Shown here: positions 32,952 through 44,947 of the stretch, piece by piece
Layout of the letters: each line of letters starts with the position of its first letter
How positions within the stretch are numbered: the first letter of the stretch is position 1
Assembly: GCA_025084515.1 (NCBI GenBank)
Contig: JAJAGP010001666.1
Coordinates: 1 to 64,000 of the forward strand
Origin: Ancistrus triradiatus
Lineage: Eukaryota; Chordata; Actinopteri; Siluriformes; Loricariidae
Reading direction: 5' to 3'
DNA: 64,000 nucleotides
Position numbers and translations under genes: made by a program
The notes under the pieces: generated by a model
What the model was told of the DNA's origin: nothing
What the model saw: only the letters and a program-made list of their open reading frames with translations
The model's database searches: none

Positions 32952-34232
32952 TAGGTCTTATCTACTATTGTACATTAGGGTGCCATTATGGTCTCCTCCC
33001 CAACGTCATGATCCCGGCCCCGTCACTTCTTCTTCTTCTTCTTCTTCTTTCGGCTTCTCCCTTTATCAGGGGTCACCACAGAGAGTTAAACGTTTCCACC
33101 TCACCCTGTCCTCCACGTCCTCTACTCTCACCCGGCCTCGTCACTTCTGGACTCTAATTCCCCTCATGTCTCACTCCTGGATTGCCCTTCACTCCCTTGT
33201 TCTGATTCGCCGATTTTCTGATCACACACACTGGTTCACTATCAGCTGATCACACACAGAGACCTTTAAACTCCATTAATTCATTCATTCAATGCAAAGT
33301 TTTACTGTTTACACACCTACTGAGTGTTCCTGATTATTTCCGATTACTTACCTCTTGCATGAACTCTGCTTTGTTTGCTACACTTCTTCCTAGTGTATTG
33401 AATATTCTGCCTGGTAGGATTATGTATCTTTTTTTTGGTACTTTGGTACTTTTTTTGGTACATAAAAGTCTGTCAAGTCAAGTCTTTGGTCTGTTTTTTG
33501 ACTCTGATGTTATTTGATTCCCTACTCTTTTGTGTCTTTGCCTGTTAAAAATCAGGTCAGTTTGATTGCCTCCATTTTCTGCCTTGTATGACACCCAAAT
33601 CATTTTCATTGTAGTGTAAAGTTAACATACAGAAAAAATTCATTACAGACCAATACCTTTAACTAGTATCTAAATTACACAAAATATGTTCATGGAATAG
33701 TTGAAAAGTGTTTTTAGGTTCCAGCAGCTGGAAATGTGACAATGCTACCTAAAGGGGTTTTTTTTGGTTTGTTTGTTTTTTCACTACAATAGCTTTATTG
33801 GCATTTGGAAAGTCCTGGCTGTATTTTTCCACCCTGCAGGACAAATTCCTTCTGTTCCTCTTGGTTCCTACATTCAGTATTTCCATAAGGGCAACATTCC
33901 GAGTCATTCACCACCTTCAGTCCAGCAACTCTTGAAGTAATTTATTTATTTATTTAATGTCACATCAGCATTGATTGCTATATTTGTGACAGGAACAAGT
34001 TTCCAACCATATTCGTCAAACACACACAGACTAATGTGGGAGGAATTCCTTGGCCATGCAGAAGCCCAGCGGGGCATGTGACCCCTGTATGCGGCCAAGG
34101 AGGTGCATTCACCCTCCATACTGCCGTACAGCTTGTATTTTGCGACACAACGAAATAGACAATTGAGTGTAACATTAAACAATAGAAGTCCCATGATATA
34201 TCTCGCACAGCCCTACTTCCAACCACCAGTCA
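32952..34232. other. No gene; (CTT)n and minor repeats
   Basis: A (CTT)n run lies at about 33027-33050, followed by CGGCTTCTCCCTTTATCAGG and GGTCACCACAGAG, the start of a common fish repeat. Long T runs occur at 33430-33460 and 33758-33780. No coding region recognised. Confidence 0.35.
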
Positions 34233-34299
34233 GTGGCGATAATGCACCAATACAGTATGCCAACCCCCATAAAACCCAAAAAAAAAGAAGAAGAAGAAC
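34233..34299 (-). repeat. Small dispersed repeat, copy 1
   Basis: GCGATAATGCACCAATACAG, TATGCCAAC and an AAGAAGAAGAAG end are the reverse complement of 36922-37000 (CTTCTTCTTC, TTGGCATACCATATTGGTGC, ATTATCGCC). Confidence 0.65.
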
Positions 34300-35195
34300 T
34301 AGATTGGACTTGAGTACTGAGTTGAAGGCAACTGGACTTCTTCTTGGTTGTTGAAGATGTTTCACCTCTCATCTGAAAGGCTTCTTCAGTTCTAGAAGCT
34401 GATGGGGAGTCCCATGTATTTAACCCTAGAAGGGTTGTCACCTTGGGGGTGGTCCTGAGAGTCCTTGAGCCACCCTGTCAATACATCGTCGTTAGGATCA
34501 CAGGAGTCAAGGTGTGATCCATTAGTGAATCGTTGCCCCACCCTGCTATCATGTGAGTCATTAAAGTCATTAAACCTCCTGGGAAGGGATCTCAAGTCTG
34601 CTTTGTAGATGGCTGATGGCCAATGACATAATCCACCACATCTGTTCAATGATGCTTGTTCTGATTGGACATAAATAACTGGTTCATCCCAAGGACACCC
34701 AAAAAATCCCTGTATACCCAAACACAAACTGAGCAACGTTTTATATGCGGTGCAATGCAGTGAGGAGTGCTCAGATCTTTACTTAGGAGAAACCAATCAA
34801 CCACTCCACAGGCGCATGGGCACAACATAGAAGAGCCCATGGACTCTGGAGTTCATCCGCAACTAAAGGACAAAGGACACTCCTTTGTAGATACTAATGT
34901 TGACATTTTGGACAGCAAAGTCAGATGGTTTGAGAGAGGTGTGAAAGAGGCAATTTATGTCCAATTAGAACAACCATAATTGAACAGATGTGGTGGATTA
35001 CGTCACTGCCCAGGACGTTTAACCCTCATTCACACCTCGACACACATGACTCTAATGCTTCACATGATAGCAGGGTGGGGAAACGATTCACTAATAAGTC
35101 ACACCTTGGCTCCTGTGATCCTAACGACTGCTGTATTGACAGGGTGGGACTCTGGACCACCCCAAGGACTCTCAGGACCACCCCTCTAAGATTCA
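34300..35195 (+). mobile_element. Penelope-like element remnant with inverted tails
   Basis: The middle (plus, about 34734-34830) reads NVLYAVQCSEECSDLYLGET then NQPLHRRMG, a GIY-YIG endonuclease opening. After a frameshift KDKGHSFVDTNVDIL, VRWFERGVKEAIY and VQLEQP follow (34870-34977). GIY-YIG endonucleases are the hallmark of Penelope-like elements. The 3' untranslated part (GATAGCAGGGTGGGG, GGGTGG...CTCTGGACCACC) occurs on plus at 34985-35190 and inverted at 34420-34640, flanking the coding piece. No reverse transcriptase is present. Confidence 0.75.
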
Positions 35196-35230
35196 GGAAT
35201 TAATGTTTCTTTTTACCCCGTGTTCTACAA

Positions 35231-35440
35231 TGTACAATTTACAATTTACAATTATAGCATTTAGCAGACGCCCTTATCCAGAGCGACTTACAATTGATAC
35301 AGTCTTACAATCCAAGCAGTTGTGAGTTAAGGGCCTTGCTCAAGGACCCAACAGTGGCAGCTTTGGCTGAGGTGGGATTTGAACCCTGGACCTTCTGGTT
35401 CATAATTCTGCACCTTAACCACTAGGCCACCACAGTCCCA
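35231..35440 (-). repeat. tRNA-derived SINE, copy 4
   Basis: TTTAGCAGACGCCCTTATCC, TTGCTCAAGGACCCAACAGT, GGATTTGAACCCTGGACC (B box inverted) and CACTAGGCCACCACAGTCC. It is full length, with an AT tail at 35231-35255. Confidence 0.88.
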
Positions 35441-38216
35441 CAGTCCTCACCCTTCGCAACAAGTTTGAGATGCACACCTCCCCCCGCCCATACAATCTCC
35501 AAACCTAGATGTTCATCTTTACAAACCATTGAATTGGCCTATAAATGTATCCCATTGAGTCTAGATAGAAAATCACATCTGGTTGTAAAGTCTAACCCTA
35601 GTTTTTGACAAATGCATGTACGGCTATGTGCTACATACATCAAGATTAGCAAAAGAGTACATCAGTCATGTGTTTGCAAAATAACTACAAGCTTTCCTTA
35701 TTACTATTCTCTCTAAACTTACAGTCTCCACATCATTTCTGAAAATGGAACTGACTAAGAATGTCTTGAGCAGTCAATTATATTACTTAAATCAAGTTTG
35801 ATCTGTCTCTCCAGGCCTGACATCTTTTTGTTCAATCTCACTAAAAGCACAGGTCAAATGAAATGAAGAAAGAAACATGAATCATACAACTAAAAAGCAG
35901 TTTCTCCGTAAAGAAAAAATAACAATGCCCAGGGCACATAGACTGAATGCTAAGTTGTTACACGCTCCAACAGAAGGTGATGTGCTTATATTAATGCAAC
36001 ATCAAAGAGATAAATGAGATGAATACATGAACGTTATCTCAAACAGAGCAGCAGACTCCATCCAAAAAATGCCTAACACTAAGGTTTATTACATTCCACA
36101 GTGAGCAACAATTCCAAACAATAATTAATTGCTATTAAATACACCAAACAATAATTGTGAACACATTTGTGTTATAAATCTACTAGACCTTAATGTCTTT
36201 CTTAAAGTAGTAAGAGAATCATTATTGCCATTACTCCTAAAAATGTAACTGAATAAAAACAGAGCCTGCTTGCAAACTTTCCTAAAATGTCTGAGCCCTG
36301 TATGGATAGCTCTCCCTTGCTCTTTGGCTTAATCGAGCTTACATTTTGCTTTCCAAGTCAGTAGCTATTTTTAAGACATGACCCAAAAACTGCCCTTTTT
36401 GCACAACAGTAGAAGAGCACAAATACTTTTATGACCCTGTTTACATTCATTGGTTATTCAGTGACTGTTCCAACGTTCTGGAACAATTTTTCACTGGAAA
36501 GAAGTGCCCGTTAGGGACACAAATGGCCGAAGACATAGTTCCAGAATCCCACAGGAAATTAGTTTAGCCAAGTTTTCAAATGAGGCTTAATGAGCACATG
36601 TTTTACATTATTGTGGTTCATTATTCTGTAGCTTATGTCATGAATGGAGCTGATGATAAATAACATTAAAGCGTATTTATGTCTATATTTGTATGTAATT
36701 AATGATTAAAAGCATGAATATAGATAAGGAATGTAATACTATGCATAACATCAATAAAGACATGAAATAAGTGAAAATAAAATAAGTGAAACTGAGGCAA
36801 ACCCACTTTTGGCACGTCTTCTCACTGGTACAGCGGCGCAGAGACTGAGGGTGTGTTTGAATTTGTGCCTAAAGACTACTATAACATACATATACATAAT
36901 ATGCCTATGATCGCACCCTAGTTCTTCTTCTTCTTTTAACAATTGGCATACCATATTGGTGCATTATCGCCAACGCCTGGACTGGATTACGTGCAGCATG
37001 GTTGGAAGATCTCACCATTTAGTGTTCTATTTACTGTGTCCATGTTCGAAGTCTGAATTTTTGTTCAAATTTGGGGCAAACAAAATTCAATCTGTCCATT
37101 CGATGTCCAAATTGTTTGAGTGAAGAGGCTGAATATACTGTATATTTTTATTATATTTTATTTGATCATTTTACCCCTGCTTTTTCCAGGTCTGGCTCAA
37201 CAGGGAGAGGTGTCCAGAGCCTATTCCAGAATATGTAGGGCAAAGGCAAACATGTCCATCAATCAGAGCTCAGAAAGGGACGGTATTGCAGCAACAAGGG
37301 AGTTAAAAGCACATAGTTAAGCACCAGTTCAAAAAGTTGTTTATCCCATTATGGGGAGATTATGAGTTACATTTTTCGAGGAGTCCAAGAAAGCACAATT
37401 ATCCAAACTTTGTGGGGAAGTGAAAGCATTAATATCATTAATATAGAATCTCTCCTATTAATCAAAGGAAATTGCCAATCTTAATCTCATATATTATTAT
37501 TCAATATTTTGCCTGTGATTTCCTGACTCTATAGAAACAGTTACAAGCATGCTTTTATAGATTCCTACACATAACTGACTTCAAAATTGGTGTTTGAATA
37601 AAACAAAAATATGTATGAATAGTTATGTATAAGTTGTTCCTTAGTTTATTTAGTATCACATCACCCTTACCATTCTTAAACATGCTTACCTTGGGGATCC
37701 TGACACTCCTGATGTCAAACCCTGTCAGAAGACACCACCGGAACACACCACCCAATGTGTGGTTCAACTAGTGTATTAGGTCACTGCACCACCCCCGAAG
37801 ACAAACAGTAGAACTGTTTGTAGTAAACCTCAGAAACGTTCAGTTTTATAGGTTTCCACTGGCCCAACAGGTAAGTTTGTCAGTTTTCTGACCTGTATTT
37901 CTAAAACACTAAAGAAATAGTTTGGCAACTTTGACAGAACCTTGGCCTTAATAGTATCAGACATTTCAGATAGATTGGAATGCCAAAGGTGAGTCAAAGC
38001 TTACTGCCAAAACATCACTGCCCCACCTCACAGTCATGTTCCACAATCTAGTGTCTTCTCAGGTTCAGACTCAGAAAGGTGAAGGCTGTTGTAGCAGCAA
38101 AGGAGGAACACCATTGAAATACCCATAGTAATAGTAATACCCATGTTTTTAATGTAACTTTTTGGTGTTTGGCAATATCGTGTACAATAGCTACATATTA
38201 TTACACTTTGGACAGA
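35441..38216. other. No gene seen; one small repeat
   Basis: The longest quiet stretch of the window: AT-rich, no domain-bearing frame. At 36922-37000 lies the partner of the repeat at 34233. The frame at 37120-37320 (plus) has no recognised domain. Confidence 0.4.
36922..37000 (+). repeat. Small dispersed repeat, copy 2
   Basis: (CTT)n followed by ACAATTGGCATACCATATTG, GTGCATTATCGCCAACG. It is inverted relative to 34233-34299. Confidence 0.65.
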
Positions 38217-38420
38217 GGGCGTCACGGTGGCTCGGTGGGTAGCACCACAACCTCAGAGCAAGAATATCCTGGGTTCAATCCCGGGGGAACGGCCTGGGTC
38301 CTTTCTATGTGGAGTCTGCATGTCCTCTCTGTGTTTGCGTGGGCTTACTCTGGGTACTCTGGTTTCCTCCCACAGCCCAAAGACATGCATGTTAAGTTAA
38401 TTAATTACTCTAAATTGCCA
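38217..38420 (+). repeat. tRNA-like dispersed repeat (GGCACGGTGG type), copy 2
   Basis: GGGCGTCACGGTGGCTCGGT (A-box-like TGGCTCGGTGG), CTGGGTTCAATCCCGGG (B-box-like), GTGGAGTCTGCATGTCCTC, GTTTCCTCCCACAGCCCAAA and GACATGCATGTTAAG. This is the most complete of three copies. Confidence 0.8.
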
Positions 38421-38448
38421 TTAAGTTGAGTGGACTAGTCTTGATGTA

Positions 38449-38595
38449 AACTTGTTTATAGATATAACTTACAGATATAACCTCGTGTGTGTCGCTGAAA
38501 TGGCCACTGACGGTGATAGCAACTTGTTTTATAGATCTAACTTACAGATATAACCTCGTGTGTGTCGCTGAAATGGCCACTGACGGTGTGATAGC
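38449..38595 (+). repeat. ~73-bp tandem duplication
   Basis: Units 38449-38520 and 38521-38595 share TAACTTACAGATATAACCTC, GTGTGTGTCGCTGAAATGGC and CACTGACGGTG with only a few differences. Recent local duplication, no coding. Confidence 0.9.
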
Positions 38596-38736
38596 AAACG
38601 TTAAATATACCAAACATCCAGACACTTAGGATAGTTAGTATATGATGATGTAACAGTACTAGATAATAGAGGATGCAGTGTAGTTTAGGATGAAAAATCT
38701 TAATTGACAGTGAGAGAGTAATAAATGTGTTTATTA

Positions 38737-41512
38737 CAGCCCCAAATCAAAAGTTGGGAAAAAGTATAGAAAATGCAAAACTAAAAATTAAATAATGATG
38801 TGATTTCAAAACATTGTGATAGGCAACCAGTTGACTGAGTCTTTGAGGAGGAGCAGAGAGAATCTCCAGTTTATCAAATAAAATGCACTGAAATCTTTAA
38901 AAAACAATGTATCCTTCCAAGGGAAAAAATTGTAAATGATTTGTTGCATCATATGCATATTTCTCCCTCTGCGCTGTGTAAAATATCATTTAAACAATTT
39001 AAAAAAGAAATCTGGAAGGAATTTCAGTGCATAAAAGGCAAGGGTTCAAACCTAAGCTTGAACTCCTGTTATCTCAATCTCTCAGATGGCACTGCATTAT
39101 GAAACCAAACATTCTTTATATAATATAAACCACAATGGAGCCAAGGGAATTCTTTGGGCAAAACCTTTATCAAGCAGTACAATATGGAGTTACATTCACA
39201 AATGCTCCTTAAAACTTTAACTTGTACAAAAAAAGAAGACTCATGTTTATACTACATTGGTGCTTGAAAGTTTGTGAAACCCTTTAGAATTTTCTATATT
39301 TTCTGCATAAATATGACCTAAAACATCATCAGATTTTCTCAGAAGTCCTAAAAAGTAGATAAAGAGAAACTCAAGGTTCAGTTAAACAAAATGAGACAAA
39401 AAATATTATACTTGGTCATTTATTTTTATTGAGGGAAAAAAATTGATCCAATATTACATATTAAGTGAGTGGCAAAAGTAATGAATATTAGTGAGGGCAA
39501 AAAGTATGTGAACCTCTAGGATTAGCAGTTAAATTTAAAGGTGAAATTAGAGTCAGGTTTTTTTTCAATGGGATCAATCAGGTGATGGACAATTTCAGGT
39601 GGCGAGGGGGCACCCTGTTTTATTTTTAAAGAACAGGGGATCTATCAAAAGTCTGCTCTTCACATGTTTGTGGAAGTGTGTATCATGGCACCGAACAATT
39701 GGCAACAAAAGGGATTTTCTGAGGATCTCAAAAAAAAAAGGGTTGTTGGGTGCTCATCAATGCTGGAAAAAAGGTTACAAAAAAAACCATCTCTAAAAGA
39801 GTTTGGACTCCACCAATCCACAGTCAGACAGATTGTGTACAAATGGAGGAAATTCAAGACCATTGTTACCCTCCCCAGGAGTGGTCGGCCAACAAATATC
39901 ACTCCAAGAGCAAGACGTGTATTTATGTTGGCGAGGTTGGCGGTCACAAAAAAAACCCCAGGGTAACTTCTAAGCGCGGGGGCCTGAAAGGCCTCTCTCA
40001 CACATTGGCTTAATGTTAATGTTCATGAGGTCCACCATCAGAAGAAACACTGAAACAAACAATGGTTGTTGGCATGGCAATTGGCAGGGGTGCAAGGGGG
40101 AAAAGCCACTGCTCCCCAAAAAGAAAACTTTGCTGCTTCGTCTGCAGTTTTTGCTAAAGATCACGTGGACAAGCCAGAAAGGCTACTGGAAAGAATGTTT
40201 TGTGGATAAGATGAGACAAAATTGAAAACTTTTTGGTTTAACAGAAAAAACATTATGTTTTGGAGAAAGGGAAAAACACTGCATTCCACATTGCCAGCAT
40301 AAGAAACCTTATCCCATTCTGTGAAACATGGTGGTGGTAGTATCATGGATTGGGTCTGTTTTTGCTGTATCTGGGCCAGGACAGCTTTGCCAAAAAACAT
40401 TGATGGAACAATGAATTCTGAATTTTATATCAGAAAATTCTAAAGGGAAAAAAATGTTCAGGTACATCTGTCCATGAACTGAATCTCAAGAGAAAGGTGG
40501 TTCATGGCAGCAAGACAACGACCCTAAGCAACACAAGTCGTTCTACCAAAGAATGGTTTTTTTTTAAAGAAGAATAAAAGTTCATGTTTTGGAAATGGCC
40601 AAGTCAAAGTCCGACCTTAAATCCAATCAAAAATGTTGTGGAAGGACCTGGAAGAAGTGAGCAGTTAAGTTGAGGAAACCTCAGTAAGCCGAGGAAAACC
40701 CACCAACATCCCAAGCTGAAAGCTGTTCTGTACGGAGGAATGGGCTAAAATTCCTCCAAGCCGGTGTGCAGGGGGGACTGATCAACAGGTTACAGGAAAA
40801 CGTTTAGTGGTTGGGCAAGTTATTGCTGCACAGGGGGGTCACACCAGATACTGAAAGCAAAGTGGTTTCATATACTTTTTGCCACTCACTAAAATTGTAA
40901 TTACTGCATCATTTTTCTTCAATAAATAAATGACCAAGTATAATATTCTTAATTGCTAATTTGTTTAAAACTGGGTTCTCTTATATCTACTTTTTAGGAT
41001 TTGGTGTGAAAATCTGATTTGATGGTTTTTTTAGGTCATATTTATGCAAGGAAGAAATATATAGAAAAATTCTAAAGGATTCACAAACTTTCAAGCAACC
41101 ACTGTATGGTCCAGTAAGGGGCTGTCGACTCTCAGGGACTGTCGAACTGCAAACAGTGGAAACATGCTGTGGTCAAAGATGAATCAATATTTTAAAGGGA
41201 CTTTTTTGAAGAAGAAATGGACACCGTGTGTTTATGGACCAAAAAAAAAGAAATCCTCATAAGAAATCCATATAATATTTTAATTTAAAATCCATTTTTT
41301 TTTTTTTGGAATGTGTTGCAGGGCCCCTGACATGCATATATGGACGTATAGTAACAAATTAAATATTGAAATGAAACATGTTGGGTTCATACTGTCTGCA
41401 ATGAAAAATAAAAGTGAAAACATAAAGTGCAAGAAAACCACTTTCTTTCTTTCTTGCCTTACCTTACTTTTTTTTTGCATTTTTTTTGCATTTTAAAAAA
41501 CTTTGTGGTTTG
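38737..41512 (+). mobile_element. Mariner-like element H, copy 1, with nested Tc1-A
   Basis: The left end CAGCCCCAAATCAAAAGTTGGG has TA before it. At the right end TTTTTTGGAATGTGTTGCAG and final GTGGTTTG are followed by TA. Transposase remnants on plus flank the nested Tc1: GGCAAGGGTTCAAACCTAAG and CAGATGGCACTGCATTATG before, CATGCTGTGGTCAAAGATGA and GAAATGGACACCGTGTG (catalytic WSDES-like region) after. It is heavily decayed. Confidence 0.65.
39255..41104 (+). mobile_element. Tc1-like transposon A, copy 3
   Basis: TIRs CATTGGTGCTTGAAAGTTTG (39255) and ACTTTCAAGCAACCACTG (41104) are flanked by TA. The copy is about 1.85 kb, some 250 bp longer than expected for the family, mainly through scattered one- to three-base additions in A, T, G and C runs. 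The transposase on plus (from about 39685: MAPNNWQ) shows STVRQIVYKWRKFKTIVTLP and RSGRPTNITPRARR, then frame changes. KHGGGSIM-like and DNDPKH-like regions are recognisable at 40325 and 40515. Confidence 0.87.
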
Positions 41513-42835
41513 TATAATGTGTTTCAGCAATGAACCTTTTTTTTTTATAACCTTGTCAGTCTCAGTTCTAAAATAGATCTACTTTAATAATCACTCCCCT
41601 CTATAACTCTTTCCACCTCATATTTATGACCCATGAAAAATTCCTACTGAGACAACTGTGCTGTAGAGATGGCTGTGGTCCCTAACGCTATATTAGAGTG
41701 ATTGTTGAAAGGGCATGTGGGACTGATTCATTAATACACATTTATGGGTGCATTTATTGAGCAATTATAATTATATTATATTAATTATATAATAATTAAT
41801 TATCTTTTTCCCGATTTTTGCGTAGCATGGTAGAGGGACTGAAATTAAAGTAGAGACCTGAAATTAAAAATCACATTTTAGCCAGAATACACAACAACTT
41901 ATGCTATTAGATGACTGTGAGAGCCAGATATAAAGACAAGAGAAAAAATCTTAAATTTATAATATTAAATATGAATTAATTAAAATTAATTAATATTCCT
42001 TTAATATTAATGTAAAAATAATTAAATGAATATGGTCTGTTAGGGTTGTGATTTAACAAAAACTGATTTTATACAATTAGGCAGGAGGCCAGGAATGAAG
42101 CGGAGTGCTTCAAAAACCAGCAACGACCCAGCATATGTTGTAAAGCAAGGACATTTCTGCCTCACCAGTTAAACCATCATCAGACCAAAAAACCCGCAAA
42201 AAACTGGACCAGGGTATGGGGACATGGAACTCGTATTATGGTCTTGCTAACTGACCAGCATAGCGCAGCATCAAAAACAACACCAACTGGACTTTGCTGG
42301 TATTTTACCACAGTAAACAAAACCATGGATGGCGCAGTGGCCACTAAAAAACAAGCCATAAAATACAAAGGTGATTTTATAATGAAACGCAAAATCATTG
42401 GACAACGACAGTGGTGTGACCCCCCAAAAAGGACAAATCACGGAAAAAAAAAATTACAGAAGGCAAAGTAAAAAGGTTAGTAACAGCTTTCTTGACACCC
42501 CAAAAAATAAACCACAGAAAACTCACCTGTTAAAATCAGCCAGATGAATGATTTCACTGAAGTTCGTACAGACGGGTTTAATCCATGACTCCTTCAGAAA
42601 AAGGGTCCTGGAAATTGAAATGCAAGTAATCTTCTGCTGCTTTTTATTCACGGGGATTTTTTTCGAAAAATATATATTTTAAAAAATGAAATGAAAATTA
42701 TGAGTTTCAGAGCGCACACCGACCTCCTCACGGCTCTATGCTCTCTTTCATTATTAATTACACTATGGCTTGCTGCATGCTGTAACTGCAGTGGTGTATG
42801 CGCTGTCTCACTCACTCCCTCCCTCTCTTCATCTC

Positions 42836-42876
<41 letters not shown>

Positions 42877-44662
42877 TCTCTCATAATAACCCAGTCCTAA
42901 TGCCCAGGCCTGACAGCCATTCATTCTTCTCGAGTTTTTTTACGATCTCTTGTTTTTCAAACAAACAAATGAAAATAATCAGCATAATTATGAACTGAGA
43001 AGCAATGGACTTGCTTTGAAAAAACTTTGAAAAAAAAAATAAATAACATACATGTCAGAGTTTCTTAGTATTTGATAATAAGGCTCACTGGTCAAAAAAA
43101 TTTGACTATGACCGAAAAAAACATCTTAATAGCATGTAATACGAGTAATACCTCCACACATATTTGCGATTCAGTTTTGGGCATGGACTGGATGTTTTCT
43201 GGATGTAGGCAACATCAATTGTTCAGCCACTCTTGCATCCAAAAGAACTGAGCAGTTTGGCAAAAATGTTATTTGGAAAGGGGCCTTCCCTGGCGTCTTT
43301 ACTCGACATTTCAAGAGGAATGACATTTGTGGATTTTGTGGGCCAGTCCAGATTGGTGTGACTGCTCCCTGAATGTTCCTCATTCACCAATCAATCATAT
43401 TTGCAGGCCCTGTGTGACAGTGGAGATTTGTGATTCGTCGTTTGGAATACTACAATTGGGTTTATGTTCCCCCGTTAAGAATGAGAATTAAATGAGAAAA
43501 AGGCAAAACCTTGATTTTGTCCAACAGCTCAGTGTGTAGGGCATTGTGCTTGTTTATAAAAAAAAATCAAACACAACCCATGTCCACGTAATCAAATCAG
43601 CCCCACAGTATCAGAACCTCCTCCAGCTTGAACCACACCTTGCACACTCTGCTCCATATGTTCATGGTATGCAGTTCCCTGTGGAGCGTTCTCTCAGAAA
43701 TTCTTGTTCTTGGCTGGAAGTGAAATGAAGCCGTGAAACACACTGGCGGTCCCTATCCATCAGTTTCATATTTCAGCCACAATTCTGACAAGAATTTCTT
43801 GTAGACTGGGTTTTTTGTCATTGCTGGTAGTATAGCATGCCTTTTTTGCCTCCTTTTTGCCAATCATTAACACAAGGTTTTTTTTTTGGTCTAGTTTTTT
43901 TCTGTCCAAGGAGCTTATATATAGCATTTTGTGCAAGTGCAGCTAGTGATGTTGATGAATGCTTGGTTTTCTCTCTCTTCAAGTGTCCTCAAAAAATCCT
44001 CAGTGTGGTTTAGGTTGATGACGTGTGCTTTGTTGACCAGAAATGGGGATGATCTCAACACATTCTGCTTGGGATAACACCATCATTCAAATTTACTGTA
44101 GAGAAACAGCATGAGAACATGTGAACATGAGAACAAAGTAATGTTGACATGAAGCTAAAAGTATTTGTGGTGGAAGTCTCTACCAGTGTGATGTATCACA
44201 CAGATGCTTTGCCATCTGAAAAACTGAAATTGAATCCAAGATGGTGGTATTCAAGATGGCCACCATGTTGTTGACATGGCCTACCATGTAGCCCCCTTCC
44301 CCTAAAGCTTGTGTCTAATACTGGATCACTGTCTGTCAATCTGTTTTAATTTTATATGGGTGTTTCCTTACTTTTGTGACATCCTGTATATACATGTTTG
44401 AATAATATCATGGCACATGTCATATGTGTCAGTAGCACAGGCTCAACAAACTAGACAGTAGAAGACTGAAAAAGCATAGCCTGGTCTGAATCTTGATTTC
44501 TGCTGAGGCAGAGAGAGTTTGGCCCGAGCTGCAGGAATCCATGGAGTCAATCTGCCTTGTGTCAACAGTCCAAGTTGGTGGAGGTGGTGTAGTGGTGTGT
44601 GGAATGCTTTCTTGGCACACTTTATAAGAATATACAAGAATCCCCTTATATATAAGAATATA
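41513..44662. other. No gene; decayed Tc1-like pieces and (CT)n
   Basis: (CT)n lies at 42843-42874. At 44440-44640 CAGTCCAAGTTGGTGGAGGTGG, GGAATGCTTTCTTGGCACAC resemble the GGG-V-W-G-SWH block of a Tc1 transposase. At 44355-44395 TTTTGTGACATCCTGTATA resembles a mariner end. 43560-44050 has antisense transposase-like wording but no clear family. Many extended homopolymers suggest poor sequence quality. The frame at 42238-42471 is not recognised. Confidence 0.35.
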
Positions 44663-44881
44663 TATAAGAATCTCCTTAAAGAGTTCCTAAGTTAGCTTAA
44701 AAACTCATATCTAAGAGTTTAAGATTAAGGTTGATTCTGAAGTGATCTGAGAGCAACTCTGAGCAGGGAGAACAAAACATTTTTTTAATCTCAGTGAGGA
44801 GAGGCTGAGTTGACACAGTGCCTAAGTATGACACATTCTTTTCGCTTGTCACCCCTATCTCTCACTCTCACTCACTATCAG

Positions 44882-44947
<66 letters not shown>

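Noticed and set aside
42238..42471. 77-codon Lys-rich plus-strand frame as a small protein
   Set aside because: Lies in a homopolymer-damaged stretch and has no domain; likely artefact.
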